Below, piece after piece: positions 50,909 to 59,328 of a stretch of 64,000 nt of DNA. The notes under the pieces are model-generated. The model worked only from the letters and a program-made list of their open reading frames with translations. It had not been told where the DNA came from and did no database searches. How positions within the stretch are numbered: position 1 is the stretch's first letter; each line of letters begins with the position of its first letter. A program made the translations under genes and the position numbers. Source of the DNA: CAVRZY01 sp963725415 (GTDB lineage: Bacteria; Acidobacteriota; Terriglobia; Bryobacterales; Bryobacteraceae); NCBI GenBank assembly GCA_963725415.1, contig CAVRZY010000190.1, positions 1 through 64,000 of the forward strand, in the 5' to 3' direction.

Positions 50909-50994
50909 TGCTGGAGGAGGGGGTCGAACCCTCATGCCTAGTGAAGGGCGCGGGATCTTGAGTCCCGTGCGTCTGCCAGTTCCGCCACTGCCGC
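50909..50994 (-). tRNA. Degenerate tRNA-Leu(CAA) copy
   Basis: An 86-nt tRNA-Leu body with anticodon loop CTCAAGA (anticodon CAA), a long variable arm, T-loop GGGTTCGACCC and an encoded CCA (TGG on the plus strand at 50906-50908). The acceptor 5' strand GCGGCAG pairs poorly with the 3' strand CTCCAGC (mismatches at positions 3-70 and 5-68), unlike the perfect pairing in the copy at 60048. Base 37 is G instead of A. It is probably a duplicated, decaying copy. Confidence 0.7.
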
Positions 50995-51018
50995 GTGGGC
51001 GGCTGTGGCTGAAGGGCT

Positions 51019-51273
51019 TCAGCGGTACACGTCGCGGCGATGGCCGATGGAATACACGGTGATGCGTTTTCTCGGATCATCGACCTCATACAGAATCCGG
51101 TAGTCGCCGACCCGGATCCGGTAGGCCTCCACCCCGTGCAGTTTCTTGCTCCCCCGCGGGCGCGGCGCCTCCGACAGGCCAGCCAGTCGTTCGGTAATCC
51201 TGCTGTGAAGTGGCGGAGGGAGGAGGTCCAGTTCGCGCTCGGCGGAGGCTTTCAGGAGGACTGTGTAGTTCAA
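51019..51273 (-). CDS. RelE/ParE-family toxin
   Basis: 84 residues starting at a TTG (51273) whose bases overlap the antitoxin stop (TTGA). The sequence LNYTVLLKASAERELDLLPP, then ERLAGLSEAPRPRGSKKL, then YRIRVGDYRILYEVDDPRKR and VYSIGHRRDVY is the standard RelE/ParE fold, with the basic GxYRIRVGDYRILYE core. RelE members cleave mRNA on the ribosome; ParE members poison gyrase. The GSKKL/YRIRVGDYRI pattern favours the RelE type. Co-translated with the upstream antitoxin. Confidence 0.85.
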   Translation of the reverse strand: MNYTVLLKASAERELDLLPPPLHSRITERLAGLSEAPRPRGSKKLHGVEAYRIRVGDYRILYEVDDPRKRITVYSIGHRRDVYR

Positions 51274-51488
51274 GTCTGACGGGCCTTCTTGCGGCGAGCC
51301 AGGTAGGATGCCAAGGGCCGGGTCGACTCGTCTCGGCGTTCTCGAAGGATGCTCAAGTCGATGACGTCCTCCCGGAACTGGCGCTCCTGCATCAGCCGCG
51401 CCACGACCGCCTGCCGCCGATCTCGAGGCAGCGAGCGAAAGGCCACCCAGAAGAGTTCCGCTGCCGCTTCGCTGGTGCTGACGCGCAT
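51270..51488 (-). CDS. Antitoxin of the RelE-type pair
   Basis: 72 residues: MRVSTSEAAAELFWVAFRSL, then DRRQAVVARLMQERQFREDV and LSILRERRDESTRPLASYLA. It is a small helical protein with a charged tail, encoded directly upstream of the toxin with a four-base overlap, the usual antitoxin position. It is probably autoregulatory together with the toxin. A nearly identical copy lies at 59780-59992. Confidence 0.75.
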   Translation of the reverse strand: MRVSTSEAAAELFWVAFRSLPRDRRQAVVARLMQERQFREDVIDLSILRERRDESTRPLASYLARRKKARQT

Positions 51489-51540
51489 GATCTTTCCTCC
51501 AAGATAGCGCAGACTGCTGGGTGTTGGGGCGCACTCCTAC

Positions 51541-51601
51541 TGGTGCTGGAGGAGGGGGTCGAACCCTCATGCCCAGTGAAGGGCGCGGGATTTTGAGTCC
51601 C
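51541..51601 (-). repeat. tRNA-Leu 3' half: left attachment site of the island
   Basis: From 51541 the sequence matches the intact tRNA-Leu (60045-60133) from its CCA end through the T-arm and variable arm to the anticodon arm, then diverges sharply after GGATTTTGAGTCCC at 51601. The last 21 bases (51581-51601) recur exactly at 59659-59679 on the other side of the island. The island thus splits a tRNA-Leu copy in its anticodon arm, a typical target of tyrosine recombinases. Confidence 0.75.
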
Positions 51602-51794
51602 TCTTTCGGCTTCCGCCGGGTTCTGCCGAGCCATGGGATCAATGACTTGGCTTCTGTCAGGTTCTGTCGGATTCTGAGGCGACTGGCACAGGGCGGGCAC
51701 AACCCCGATAGGTCGCCGACCCGGAAACCACGCTATGAACCCGGACCAAAAGGTGCTATTGCGCTCAACCTCGGCATAGTGCGATCTTGGCAGC

Positions 51795-52982
51795 ATGAGG
51801 ATTTCCCGCCGCACGAGTGGTGGACGCGGCGAGTACGAGATAAGCGAGCCGGCGGCGAGCGGCTTGGCGCCGAAGGACCTCCTCAACCGCCGCATCATTG
51901 TGGTCTTCGACGCAGACTGGGTGGTTGACTCCGGCATCCGCCTGACTTCCCAGGGCAAGAAGATGCGGCTTCGCCTCTTGACGGCGGCGATCCAGTTGCA
52001 GCGTCAAATCGCGGCGGCTCTGCTAATGCCGCATCCCGTTCGAGCCAACGCGCCGCTGGGGCGTGGCGTGCCAATTCTCCAGGCAGACTGCTACGCGATC
52101 GAGCATATCGAGGTGGAGGACGTGGAGCTGGCCGGGCGCAACGCGGTCCGTATGCGCGTGCAGGAGATCATCCTTCGGAACCTCAGCCATCATGCGGAAC
52201 AGTTGCGGTATCAAGAGCGGTTGGCGCAGCTTGAGTACATCTGGCACAACCGCCAAGTCCTTCCTGAGTATCTGTCCTCGATCATCGAGCAACACCGGGC
52301 GCTCATTAGGGCTGGCGATCCAGTGCCTCTCCAGGCAGAAGTTGCCACCGCCGAACTCCAGCGACTCGTTACGGAGAACGCGTCTGATCTTGGCATCCTC
52401 TACCGGAACGAGGGGTTGGACGTGGTGCCGGACTTGTTCAAGACGCTGGAAGCCGCGCAGGAACCTCCGGCGCCGCCGATCTCAGTCGAGGAGGTCGATC
52501 CGGAGCAGACGGAGATACGGCGCCGGGTGATCAAGGAATGGAAGAAATGGGCAGCATCAAGAGGCGCGGCGAACGCCCGGTTCCGCCAGACGGTGCGCGA
52601 GGCCTGGAGTTCAACGTGCGCCGTCTGCGGATTGCACCTGCCGGCCACCGCCTTCAACGTTGTCGCGGGTGTGGACGCCGCCCACATCCTGCCCTGGGCG
52701 GACTACGACCTGGACGACGTGTCGAACGGGATATGCCTTTGTAGGCACCACCATTGGGCGTTCGACGAGGGCCTCATCGTGATCCGCGCTCAGGCAGGGC
52801 GCTACTGGGTGGAGGTGCCGCAAGAAATGGCTGAGGGCATCCTTGCCGAGGACTCGCGCTTCGGCCTCGAATCGCTCAAGGGCTTCGCAGGCCCCATCCC
52901 GGAGGAAAGGCTGCCGCGAAGACAGGAACAACGACCCAACCCGAGATACCTGGACCGGTTACGCGAGGGCAGCCAGAGCTAG
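51795..52982 (+). CDS. HNH restriction endonuclease (probable partner of the C5 methyltransferase)
   Basis: 395 residues. The N-terminal 230 residues are unclassified, with a helical centre (LAQLEYIWHNRQVLPEYLS). The HNH nuclease lies at about 265-330: zinc pair C275-A-V-C278, AGVDAAHILPWADYDLD with the catalytic His, then NGICLCRHHHWAFDEGLIVI. The arrangement CxxC...AHI...CxxHHxxFD is typical of HNH restriction enzymes. The gene converges on the methyltransferase gene, overlapping its 3' end by 24 bases, the usual close pairing of type II restriction-modification genes. The target sequence is unknown. Confidence 0.75.
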   Translation: MRISRRTSGGRGEYEISEPAASGLAPKDLLNRRIIVVFDADWVVDSGIRLTSQGKKMRLRLLTAAIQLQRQIAAALLMPHPVRANAPLGRGVPILQADCYAIEHIEVEDVELAGRNAVRMRVQEIILRNLSHHAEQLRYQERLAQLEYIWHNRQVLPEYLSSIIEQHRALIRAGDPVPLQAEVATAELQRLVTENASDLGILYRNEGLDVVPDLFKTLEAAQEPPAPPISVEEVDPEQTEIRRRVIKEWKKWAASRGAANARFRQTVREAWSSTCAVCGLHLPATAFNVVAGVDAAHILPWADYDLDDVSNGICLCRHHHWAFDEGLIVIRAQAGRYWVEVPQEMAEGILAEDSRFGLESLKGFAGPIPEERLPRRQEQRPNPRYLDRLREGSQS

Positions 52983-53927
52983 CTCCGGCTGCTGTCCGCC
53001 GCGCGCCTCTGCCTCCAGGTACGCCTTGACGCGCTGCGCGACCCACTCCGCCACAGGCACCGTGACCGCGTTCCCGAGCGCGTTGTATCGCAAGGTGTCG
53101 ATCTTGTCGGGGTCGGAGACGGGGAGCGGTCTCGGCAGGGTCCAGTTCTCCGGGAAGCCCTGCAACCGCTCGCACTCCACGGGCATCAACCTTCGCACCC
53201 TGCCGTCAGGGTATGAGACGTAGTTCCTGCTCCAGTCAGTCCCCGTGTGCCGCGCGGAGCAGGCGTACAAGCAGTAAGCGAGGCTCGGGGTCACCGGCCC
53301 CTTGATAGGATCTCCAATGCTTTTCTTAAAGGGGGAAACAGGTTTCGTCCCATTCGTTCCGCCCGGTGCAGCATGCCGCGGGCCGCATTCGGACTCAAAA
53401 AGTATCTTTCCGGGACCTCGCCAGTCTCGATAACATCCGACAATGTAGACTCGCTGACGCGACTGGGGGACTCCGAAATACCGGCTGTTAAGCACGCGCC
53501 ACCCCACGCCATACCCGAAGCCGGCCAGCGTTCGAACAACGATCTCGAAATCTCTTCCTCCGTGGCTAGAGAGAAGACCTGGAACGTTCTCGATGAGGAA
53601 AACCTGGGGACGGCCTCTTTCAAGTAGCCGAGCAAACTCAAAAAAGAGTCCAGACTTCTTCCCCTTAAGCCCTGCTCGCGGACCCATTCTCGCAAGCGAG
53701 ACGTCTTGGCAGGGGAATCCTCCCGTCCAGACGTCTGAAAGAGGAACATCTGCATCGGTCATCTCCTTGATGTCTCCGAACAACGGGGTGTCCGGGAAAT
53801 GGGCCTTCAGCACGGAGCGGCAGTATTCGTCTATCTCGCACTGGACGGTCAAGCGGAAACCGGCTCCGACGAAGCCCAAGTCGATCCCGCCGATGCCGGA
53901 GAAGAAGGACGCGGCCGTCGGCGTCAT
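52959..53927 (-). CDS. DNA (cytosine-5-)-methyltransferase
   Basis: 322 residues from the ATG at 53927, which overlaps the vsr stop as ATGA; the longer frame to 54146 runs through vsr and is not used. Motifs: I FFSGIGGIDLGF (8-19), IV GGFPCQDVS with catalytic Cys73, VI LIENVPG (113-115 ENV), VIII VPQSRQRVYIVG, and the C-terminal motifs ERLQGFPENW and YNALGNAVTVPVAEW (X). It transfers a methyl group from SAM to C5 of cytosine and would protect host DNA from the convergent HNH endonuclease. Confidence 0.9.
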   Translation of the reverse strand: MTPTAASFFSGIGGIDLGFVGAGFRLTVQCEIDEYCRSVLKAHFPDTPLFGDIKEMTDADVPLSDVWTGGFPCQDVSLARMGPRAGLKGKKSGLFFEFARLLERGRPQVFLIENVPGLLSSHGGRDFEIVVRTLAGFGYGVGWRVLNSRYFGVPQSRQRVYIVGCYRDWRGPGKILFESECGPRHAAPGGTNGTKPVSPFKKSIGDPIKGPVTPSLAYCLYACSARHTGTDWSRNYVSYPDGRVRRLMPVECERLQGFPENWTLPRPLPVSDPDKIDTLRYNALGNAVTVPVAEWVAQRVKAYLEAEARGGQQPELALAALA

Positions 53928-54340
53928 CCCGACTTCCTTCCGACGAACCGCGAGATCCGTCTCCGCAACTTCTCCTCGTGCCTTAGCTGGCATTCCCACA
54001 CCACTACGCACCGCCACCCGAGCCTGCGCAGCGCGCGCAGGTTCTTCTTGTCCCGGCCGATGTTCCGGTCGAGCTTCCGGTTCCAGTATGCCTTGTTGCT
54101 GGCCGGTCGCCTCCCGTCCTTGCACGTGTGGCCGTGCCAGAAACACCCGTGCATGAGGATGGCTAGCCGGTGCCTCGGGAGAACTATATCAGGTTTCCCG
54201 GGGAGATCGCTTCGGTGCAACCTGAACCGGCAACCCATGACGTGCAGCATGCGGCGAAGCGTCACTTCGGGCGTAGTATCGGCAGAATGGATCTTCGCCA
54301 TTATTTCGCTCCGCCTCTCCGGCGTGAACATGTCCGTCAC
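53924..54340 (-). CDS. vsr: Very short patch repair endonuclease Vsr
   Basis: 138 residues, full length for the family: FTPERRSEIMAKIHSADTTP, then the catalytic KPDIVL with Asp51 and LAILMHGCFWHGH with the His pair 64/69, and a C-terminal WRCVVVWECQL. Vsr nicks next to T:G mismatches produced by deamination of 5-methylcytosine and so accompanies C5 methyltransferases. Start and stop overlap both neighbours by four bases (ATGA), so it is translationally coupled between the HTH gene and the methyltransferase. Confidence 0.9.
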   Translation of the reverse strand: MTDMFTPERRSEIMAKIHSADTTPEVTLRRMLHVMGCRFRLHRSDLPGKPDIVLPRHRLAILMHGCFWHGHTCKDGRRPASNKAYWNRKLDRNIGRDKKNLRALRRLGWRCVVVWECQLRHEEKLRRRISRFVGRKSG

Positions 54341-54576
54341 GGCGATCCCCCGAACCTCAGCGGGATCTGCGGAACCTCAACCAACCGTTGGACTTCCCGC
54401 TTCAACTCGTCCATCTCATGCTGGGTGAAGACGCGACGGCCGTTGCGGTCTTTGAACTGGGTGTCCCGCAACCGCCCCTGCTTCAACCAGCGGAAGTAGG
54501 TAGCCCTGCTGAGCGAGGCCGAGGCCAGCGCTTCACCGATGCGGTACAACTTCTTGCCTTCGATGACCAGGGGCAC
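54337..54576 (-). CDS. Small MerR-like helix-turn-helix protein, possible controller of the R-M operon
   Basis: 79 residues from a GTG at 54576 (a longer frame exists but reads non-native sequence): VPLVIEGKKLYRIGEALASA, then SLSRATYFRWLKQGRLRDTQ and FKDRNGRRVFTQHEMDELKR. This is an excisionase/MerR-type winged helix that reads a helix-turn-helix (IGEALASASLSRATYFRWL) followed by the wing RDRNGRRVF-like strand. It overlaps vsr by four bases, so it is the first gene of an HTH-vsr-methyltransferase operon and may act as controller. Its start is uncertain. Confidence 0.6.
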   Translation of the reverse strand: MPLVIEGKKLYRIGEALASASLSRATYFRWLKQGRLRDTQFKDRNGRRVFTQHEMDELKREVQRLVEVPQIPLRFGGSP

Positions 54577-54718
54577 TGGAACCGTCCTGATACGTCTTGA
54601 GACACCATGATAGACCAGATCGGCGCAAGTTGCAACCCGCCTGCTGATATTTTTTTCTGGCCGCGCTGTTGGGGTGCGTCCTGTTCGCCCCCGCACCGGA
54701 GCGCCGAACAGCCGCACC

Positions 54719-54952
54719 TCACTGCCCGAATGCCGACGCCTTCATGTGCTCGCGGACGTTGTCGTAGCTGACCGCGAGCTCCATCCCCAGGCGCAGGCCC
54801 GCGACCGCGACCGGCTCGCTGTCAAGTCGCCCGAACACGACGCGCGCCTCGTGGTCGGCGCCCTCGACCCGGACCCACATCCACCCGCTCTCCCCGCCGC
54901 ACTCGTCCCTGAACTCGGCCGCGACGTAGTCTCCCGGCTCGAACCTCGCCAT
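54719..54952 (-). CDS. Small hypothetical protein (77 aa)
   Basis: From the ATG at 54952: MARFEPGDYVAAEFRDECGG, then WMWVRVEGADHEARVVFGRL and RLGMELAVSYDNVREHMKAS. The pattern MWVRVEG...VVFGRLDSEPV...LRLGMELAVSYDNVREH resembles DUF2314-like or similar small beta-rich domains, function unknown. The frame is clean with typical GC3. It is separated from the operon below by 140 bases. Confidence 0.5.
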   Translation of the reverse strand: MARFEPGDYVAAEFRDECGGESGWMWVRVEGADHEARVVFGRLDSEPVAVAGLRLGMELAVSYDNVREHMKASAFGQ

Positions 54953-56140
54953 GGCGACCCCCCGCAGCCTCCCGCCCATCCTACCGAGAAATCGCGTGGG
55001 CGGTGAGAACCGCAGGGAGCCGGTCCGCGACCGCCCTGGTTCCCGGTCCAATCCTCAAGGCAGGCACTCAGGAGCCTTGGTTCCGGCTTTACCCGGGAGC
55101 AGTGGCGCTTAGTTCCGCGCTGCCGGAGGCGCGGGAACTCCGCGCCCTCCAGGCCTGCAGACATTAAGAGACCTCCACGAAAAACGTCGAAGTCGGGGCT
55201 GCGCTTTTCCGGCGAAACCCGAGGGAAAGAAGTCTAGCGGGGTTTGGGGGAGCCCCGCCAGAGCGGAGACAGGAGGGACGACGAGGGGCGAGGTCAAAAT
55301 CGCGTGTACCGCGCTTGTCGACGTCGGGGGCGACGCCCCGGCCGACCGGATGGACAAGGCCCAGTCGATCGAGCTGCCGAACTTAATGCACCTTTCCCCA
55401 TCCGCGCTCGGCGACGAGGGGGGCAGGAAGTTGGACGAGTACCTGCCACCGGCGACGGGCACGGTCGCGGGCACAGCCGCTCCGGAGCCGACGAGGCCGG
55501 CGTCCCCTAAGTTGTTGAATTCCTGTGGCTGGAGGAGCCATTCCAGCCCTGGTCGAACGTCAGCCCAGCGGCATTGTGAGTCCTAATCCCGCGTTTCGAG
55601 TGGGATGCGATCTGGGCGAATCAGCACCATGAAGATCTGAGGAGATTGACTTTCTACCACGTCGCTTGCAGGCTGAGATTCTGGTGGCTGGGGGCAGATC
55701 GGTGGTGTTGGCCGACCACGGGCACGCACCAACGGCGTGTCTTGATCTACTTTCGGGCTCGCCAAGAGGGCTCGCCTCCCATGGCACGAGCTGCAGGCGC
55801 TCGCGCCCCGGACGGAAACACATTTTGGTGCAAAAGGGTTGACGGTACGTGCAGCTTTAGGTTAGAGTGCGGTTTATGCCACAGATTGTGCGGGTGGCAA
55901 GAACCAGTCGTCGCGCACGAGCCCATGGGCGCACTTCCGAGCAGCCATCATGGCTTCCAGTGTCCCTGGTAGGCTCGGAGGTGGTGGCGGCTCCCGTCCA
56001 TACCACGGTTCCGACGCCATCCGCACGCTGTCCTCTTCGCGGTGCGCTAGACCGACCTGCAGCCGGTCGCCCGCCGGCTCCCCCAGCGCCCGGGGTGGCA
56101 GTTGCCGCACGACAAACAGCACGGCACCCGGCTGAGCACG
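54953..56140. other. 1.19-kb poorly coding region of the island
   Basis: No gene can be defended. One plus-strand frame (about 55290-55520: ACTALVDVGGDAPADRMDKA, then QSIELPNLMHLSPSALGDEG) has GC-rich third positions and may be a fragment of a small protein. A second frame at about 55638-55840 (EEIDFLPRRLQAEILVAGGR) has no start. Both could be remnants of deleted genes. The promoter of the kinase operon should lie in the last 100-200 bases. Confidence 0.35.
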
Positions 56141-58372
56141 ATGCCCGGTGATATGAACACTCGCGACGCCGATGCGGCGGACATATTCTGCGCCCACTGC
56201 GGTAACTCCTTTCCCGTGAGCCTTGCCACACACCACCTCAAAGTCCGGTGTCCGAGCGCACGGTGTTCCCTGCCCTACGACTTTACATTCTATGACGACC
56301 TCGCGTCCGCAACGGTCGAGAAGCAGAGGATAATTGACAAGGGCGAAGCCTGGACGAAACCATCGATCTTCCCAGCCCGAGGCAAGATCACTAAATGGGT
56401 CGTTACGTACACCGATGCGCCGGTACAGCGGTTCGAACCGAAGCGCCTGCGCGACCTCACCCACGAGTATGTACTGCGGGCAGTTCAGGGAGGACTTGCT
56501 GACGAGCTCGGAGCGCCAATCACCATCCTGGACATAGACGAGGAGCGACCCTTCTATCACATCGAGCCCCTGCAAATTCATCCGAAGGTGGCTACCAGGC
56601 TTGGGCTCCCGGCGTACCATCCTCCGTACATGAAACACTTCTCGGGGTTCTGTCTCGAAGCTAGGATCAACTCGCCGAACCGCTGTGGGAACACACTATG
56701 TTTCGAACAGGACGAACGCGTAGCCCGGGCCATCATCGAAGGAACACACCGTGTTGAGAGTCCCTATCAATGTCATGCCGGACTGTTCGACTACGCCTAT
56801 CCAATCCGGGTCCAGGGTACCATCTTCGGTGTGCTCTTCAGTGGCCAAAAGCGAGTTAGCACGCAGGAGGGTGAGTTAATACTGAGGGCTACCCTTGGTG
56901 GATTCGCTGCTAAGGTTGGCATGACTGCTGAAAGAGCTATCGAGCTCGTGGATCAGATAGAGCGTATTTCCTCTGAGGAGATGGAGCAATTCGTCAGACG
57001 TGTGCAGGATCTTGCCGGAACCATTGCAGCCGTTGCAGAGGAGTCCTACAACACGCAGCGGACCACCCGGGATCAGCTGTTCCTGCAGGAGATTTCTGGC
57101 CGCTTTCGGAACTTGACGCGCTTGCTCAAGCCGAACGACCGCGTCACGGTGCCGGTGCTTCATCTGTGCCGAGAGCGTGTGGGAGCTTATGTGGGTGCTT
57201 CGGCGGTTTCGGTCCTTTACAGTGTGGCTCCCAGCGGGTGGGACTATCACGGCGAAACCGGAACCGGTCCGCCGGAAGGGCCGATAGCCATTGCGCCGCA
57301 GCTCTTCTCCTCTGGCGCGAAGGACACGGACGGCTTGATCAGCATGCTCGGTCCAGAGAAGGCCGAGCTTCGGGAGCGAATCAGGAGGATGACGCCGGGC
57401 CTTTCGGAGCCCGCGTTTTTGCTGCGAGTTATCCTGGCCGGCAAGGCGGAAATGCTCATCGTCTTCCATGGGGACATCGGGACTATCCCATTTGCCTACA
57501 GACCCGGGCCTGAGAACCACTTGGCGCGGCGCTTCTATGACAGCTTGACGCGGCTGCTGCAGTCCGAGGTCGACCAGCTTCTAGACAGGATGTCAGTACT
57601 TGACACCTTAAGGAAGCGGGAAACGACACTTGCAATGGTCGCTCATGGTCTGTGGCAGCCGCTCCGCGGCATACATCTCTCGCTCCGGCACGTGGTGGGT
57701 CGCCTATCTGGGACGGAGCCCTTTTACAGGTTTATCAGGCACTCCTTAAATGTCTGCAACCGGCTCTGGAACTCGTCCAGCACGATCCTCTCCACATTGT
57801 CCATCCAGGAGATTGGTGAGGAGTTTTTCTCCCGCACGTTTCAGTCTAGGAACATCCGACCAATCTTTAAGCAGGCCATCGAGATCTTCGGTGACGAGGC
57901 CGAGAACAAGGGCCTCGTGTTTCTCCCGATCGCGCGGGTGGATGACCAGCCTTTTCCTGACATCGACATGAACTACTTCGCTGTGTCCACCGCGATCCAG
58001 AACCTCGTCTACAACGCGGTCAAGTATTCGTTCCAACCGCCGGCGAACAGCAGTAAGAAGAGAGAGATCAAGATCTCGTGTTGGCACGGGCCCAGCCCTG
58101 GAGGTGTGCCTGGCTACTTCATGTCTATTGAGAACTGGGGCGTCGGGATCGACGTGAGGCGAGATGGCGAACGGATATTCGAAAAGCACACTCGGGGCTC
58201 GACGGCGGAAGACAGGTTTCGGATCGGCTCCGGTCTTGGCCTCTCCCAGGTTCGGTACGCGATCGAGACGCTTCACAGGGGGAAGGTGACTTTCACGAGC
58301 GAGCCGCAGGGACGCGAGATCCATCACACGACGTTCACGATATTCTTGCCGCTGAAACAGGAGGCTGGATGA
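56141..58372 (+). CDS. Histidine kinase with N-terminal zinc ribbon and PocR sensory domain
   Basis: 743 residues from the ATG at 56141 (another ATG lies at 56153; neither has a strong ribosome site). A zinc-ribbon-like cluster (C17-x2-C20...C37-x4-C42) is followed by a PocR ligand-binding domain (HFSGFCLEARINSPNRCGNT to CHAGLFDYAYPIRVQGTIFG, VLFSGQKRV). A helical linker and a GAF-like region follow. The kinase core has H-box AHGLWQPLRGIHLSL (His near 501), N-box NLVYNAVKYS (Asn near 625) and G-box IGSGLGLSQVRYAIE. The H-box departs from the common HDLRxPL. It has no membrane segment, so it is a cytoplasmic sensor, coupled to the next gene by a four-base overlap. Confidence 0.8.
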   Translation: MPGDMNTRDADAADIFCAHCGNSFPVSLATHHLKVRCPSARCSLPYDFTFYDDLASATVEKQRIIDKGEAWTKPSIFPARGKITKWVVTYTDAPVQRFEPKRLRDLTHEYVLRAVQGGLADELGAPITILDIDEERPFYHIEPLQIHPKVATRLGLPAYHPPYMKHFSGFCLEARINSPNRCGNTLCFEQDERVARAIIEGTHRVESPYQCHAGLFDYAYPIRVQGTIFGVLFSGQKRVSTQEGELILRATLGGFAAKVGMTAERAIELVDQIERISSEEMEQFVRRVQDLAGTIAAVAEESYNTQRTTRDQLFLQEISGRFRNLTRLLKPNDRVTVPVLHLCRERVGAYVGASAVSVLYSVAPSGWDYHGETGTGPPEGPIAIAPQLFSSGAKDTDGLISMLGPEKAELRERIRRMTPGLSEPAFLLRVILAGKAEMLIVFHGDIGTIPFAYRPGPENHLARRFYDSLTRLLQSEVDQLLDRMSVLDTLRKRETTLAMVAHGLWQPLRGIHLSLRHVVGRLSGTEPFYRFIRHSLNVCNRLWNSSSTILSTLSIQEIGEEFFSRTFQSRNIRPIFKQAIEIFGDEAENKGLVFLPIARVDDQPFPDIDMNYFAVSTAIQNLVYNAVKYSFQPPANSSKKREIKISCWHGPSPGGVPGYFMSIENWGVGIDVRRDGERIFEKHTRGSTAEDRFRIGSGLGLSQVRYAIETLHRGKVTFTSEPQGREIHHTTFTIFLPLKQEAG

Positions 58373-58806
58373 TGCGTATCCTCTGGGCGGAGGACGAACA
58401 GCACATTATTGGCATCGCTGCAATCCTTGGCGAAACGTGGGACATTCAAAGTGTCATCGCATGTGACGACGCAGTGGCAGCGCTCGGGGCGGAGCGGTTC
58501 GATTTGGTCGTCATCGATCTGATCTTGCCTATTACTATGCGGGAAAGGGAGACTGTGCCTTTTGAGGTTCGATGTCAGAACGATCTTGAGGAGAAGTACG
58601 GTGGGTGTTGGCTGATACGTTACATTCGGGAAACGTTGCGAGTCCAGATACCGATTATAGTATATACTATTGTCGTTGGACCTGACAGAGACCCGGTGGA
58701 AAAGCTACTGGCGGGTAGGGTTCAGGGGTATTACTCGAAGTACGACGTTTTTCCTGAAGACTTGGACCTCCGCATCAAGGAGGCTGTGGGCAGGGACGTT
58801 GTGTGA
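58369..58806 (+). CDS. Stand-alone response-regulator receiver domain
   Basis: 145 residues; the start ATGATG overlaps the kinase stop. Receiver features: acidic pocket WAEDE (E8-D9), phospho-acceptor Asp50 in VVIDLILP, a Thr at 100 (VYT) and the conserved Lys124 in YYSKYD. There is an extended insertion between strands 3 and 4 (PFEVRCQNDLEEKYGGCW). No DNA-binding or enzymatic output domain is attached, so it signals by protein contact. The likely partner is the kinase upstream or the membrane protein downstream. Confidence 0.8.
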   Translation: MMRILWAEDEQHIIGIAAILGETWDIQSVIACDDAVAALGAERFDLVVIDLILPITMRERETVPFEVRCQNDLEEKYGGCWLIRYIRETLRVQIPIIVYTIVVGPDRDPVEKLLAGRVQGYYSKYDVFPEDLDLRIKEAVGRDVV

Positions 58807-58833
58807 GGCGCGGCGCGCGCAGCAGAGGCGTTC

Positions 58834-59328
58834 ATGGAGTTGGTGTGGGTCCTTGGTTGGTTGGTCGTACTGGTGGGCGCTGTGGCGTGGTGGTGGGTTC
58901 GTTACCGGCACCTTGTCTTGAAGAACAGGAAGTTGAGGTTGGAGATCGGCCGGCTGGAGTCCCAAACGAGGCGTTCCGGGAAGGTGGAGGCTGGGCGGCA
59001 AAGGCTCGCCAGGCTGGTCGTGGAGGCTCCCGAGGGAGACGAGATTCGACTGATTCTAGGCAGGAGCGGATGGGTACTGCCGCTAGGGGGCCCATGCGGG
59101 CCCAAGGAGGTGAGGATTGCGGTCGGAGGACGGAGTGGGTGGCTAGGGATGGTCCAGATGATGTCGGCAGACTACGCGCTGTTGCTTGCGATGAGCGATG
59201 ACCGCGCCATGCGGGATCTTGGAGTCGTTCAACTTCGGAACCTGGCTGAGGCAGGTAGCGACCGGGCCGCAGAGTACCTCGGGATTGTGGCGAGAAGCGC
59301 GCTCGACGCGGATGGGTTCAGGATTTAG
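58834..59328 (+). CDS. Membrane-anchored protein of unknown function, third gene of the kinase operon
   Basis: 164 residues from the ATG at 58834 with AGAGG upstream. One N-terminal transmembrane helix (WVLGWLVVLVGAVAWWWVRY) is followed by a short coiled coil (LKNRKLRLEIGRLESQTR) and a compact soluble domain with RLILGRSGWVLPLGGP and GLVQMMSADYALLLAMSDDR-like segments. The topology predicts a cytoplasmic domain. I do not recognise the family. Its place 27 bases after the receiver makes it the candidate output of the module. Confidence 0.55.
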   Translation: MELVWVLGWLVVLVGAVAWWWVRYRHLVLKNRKLRLEIGRLESQTRRSGKVEAGRQRLARLVVEAPEGDEIRLILGRSGWVLPLGGPCGPKEVRIAVGGRSGWLGMVQMMSADYALLLAMSDDRAMRDLGVVQLRNLAEAGSDRAAEYLGIVARSALDADGFRI

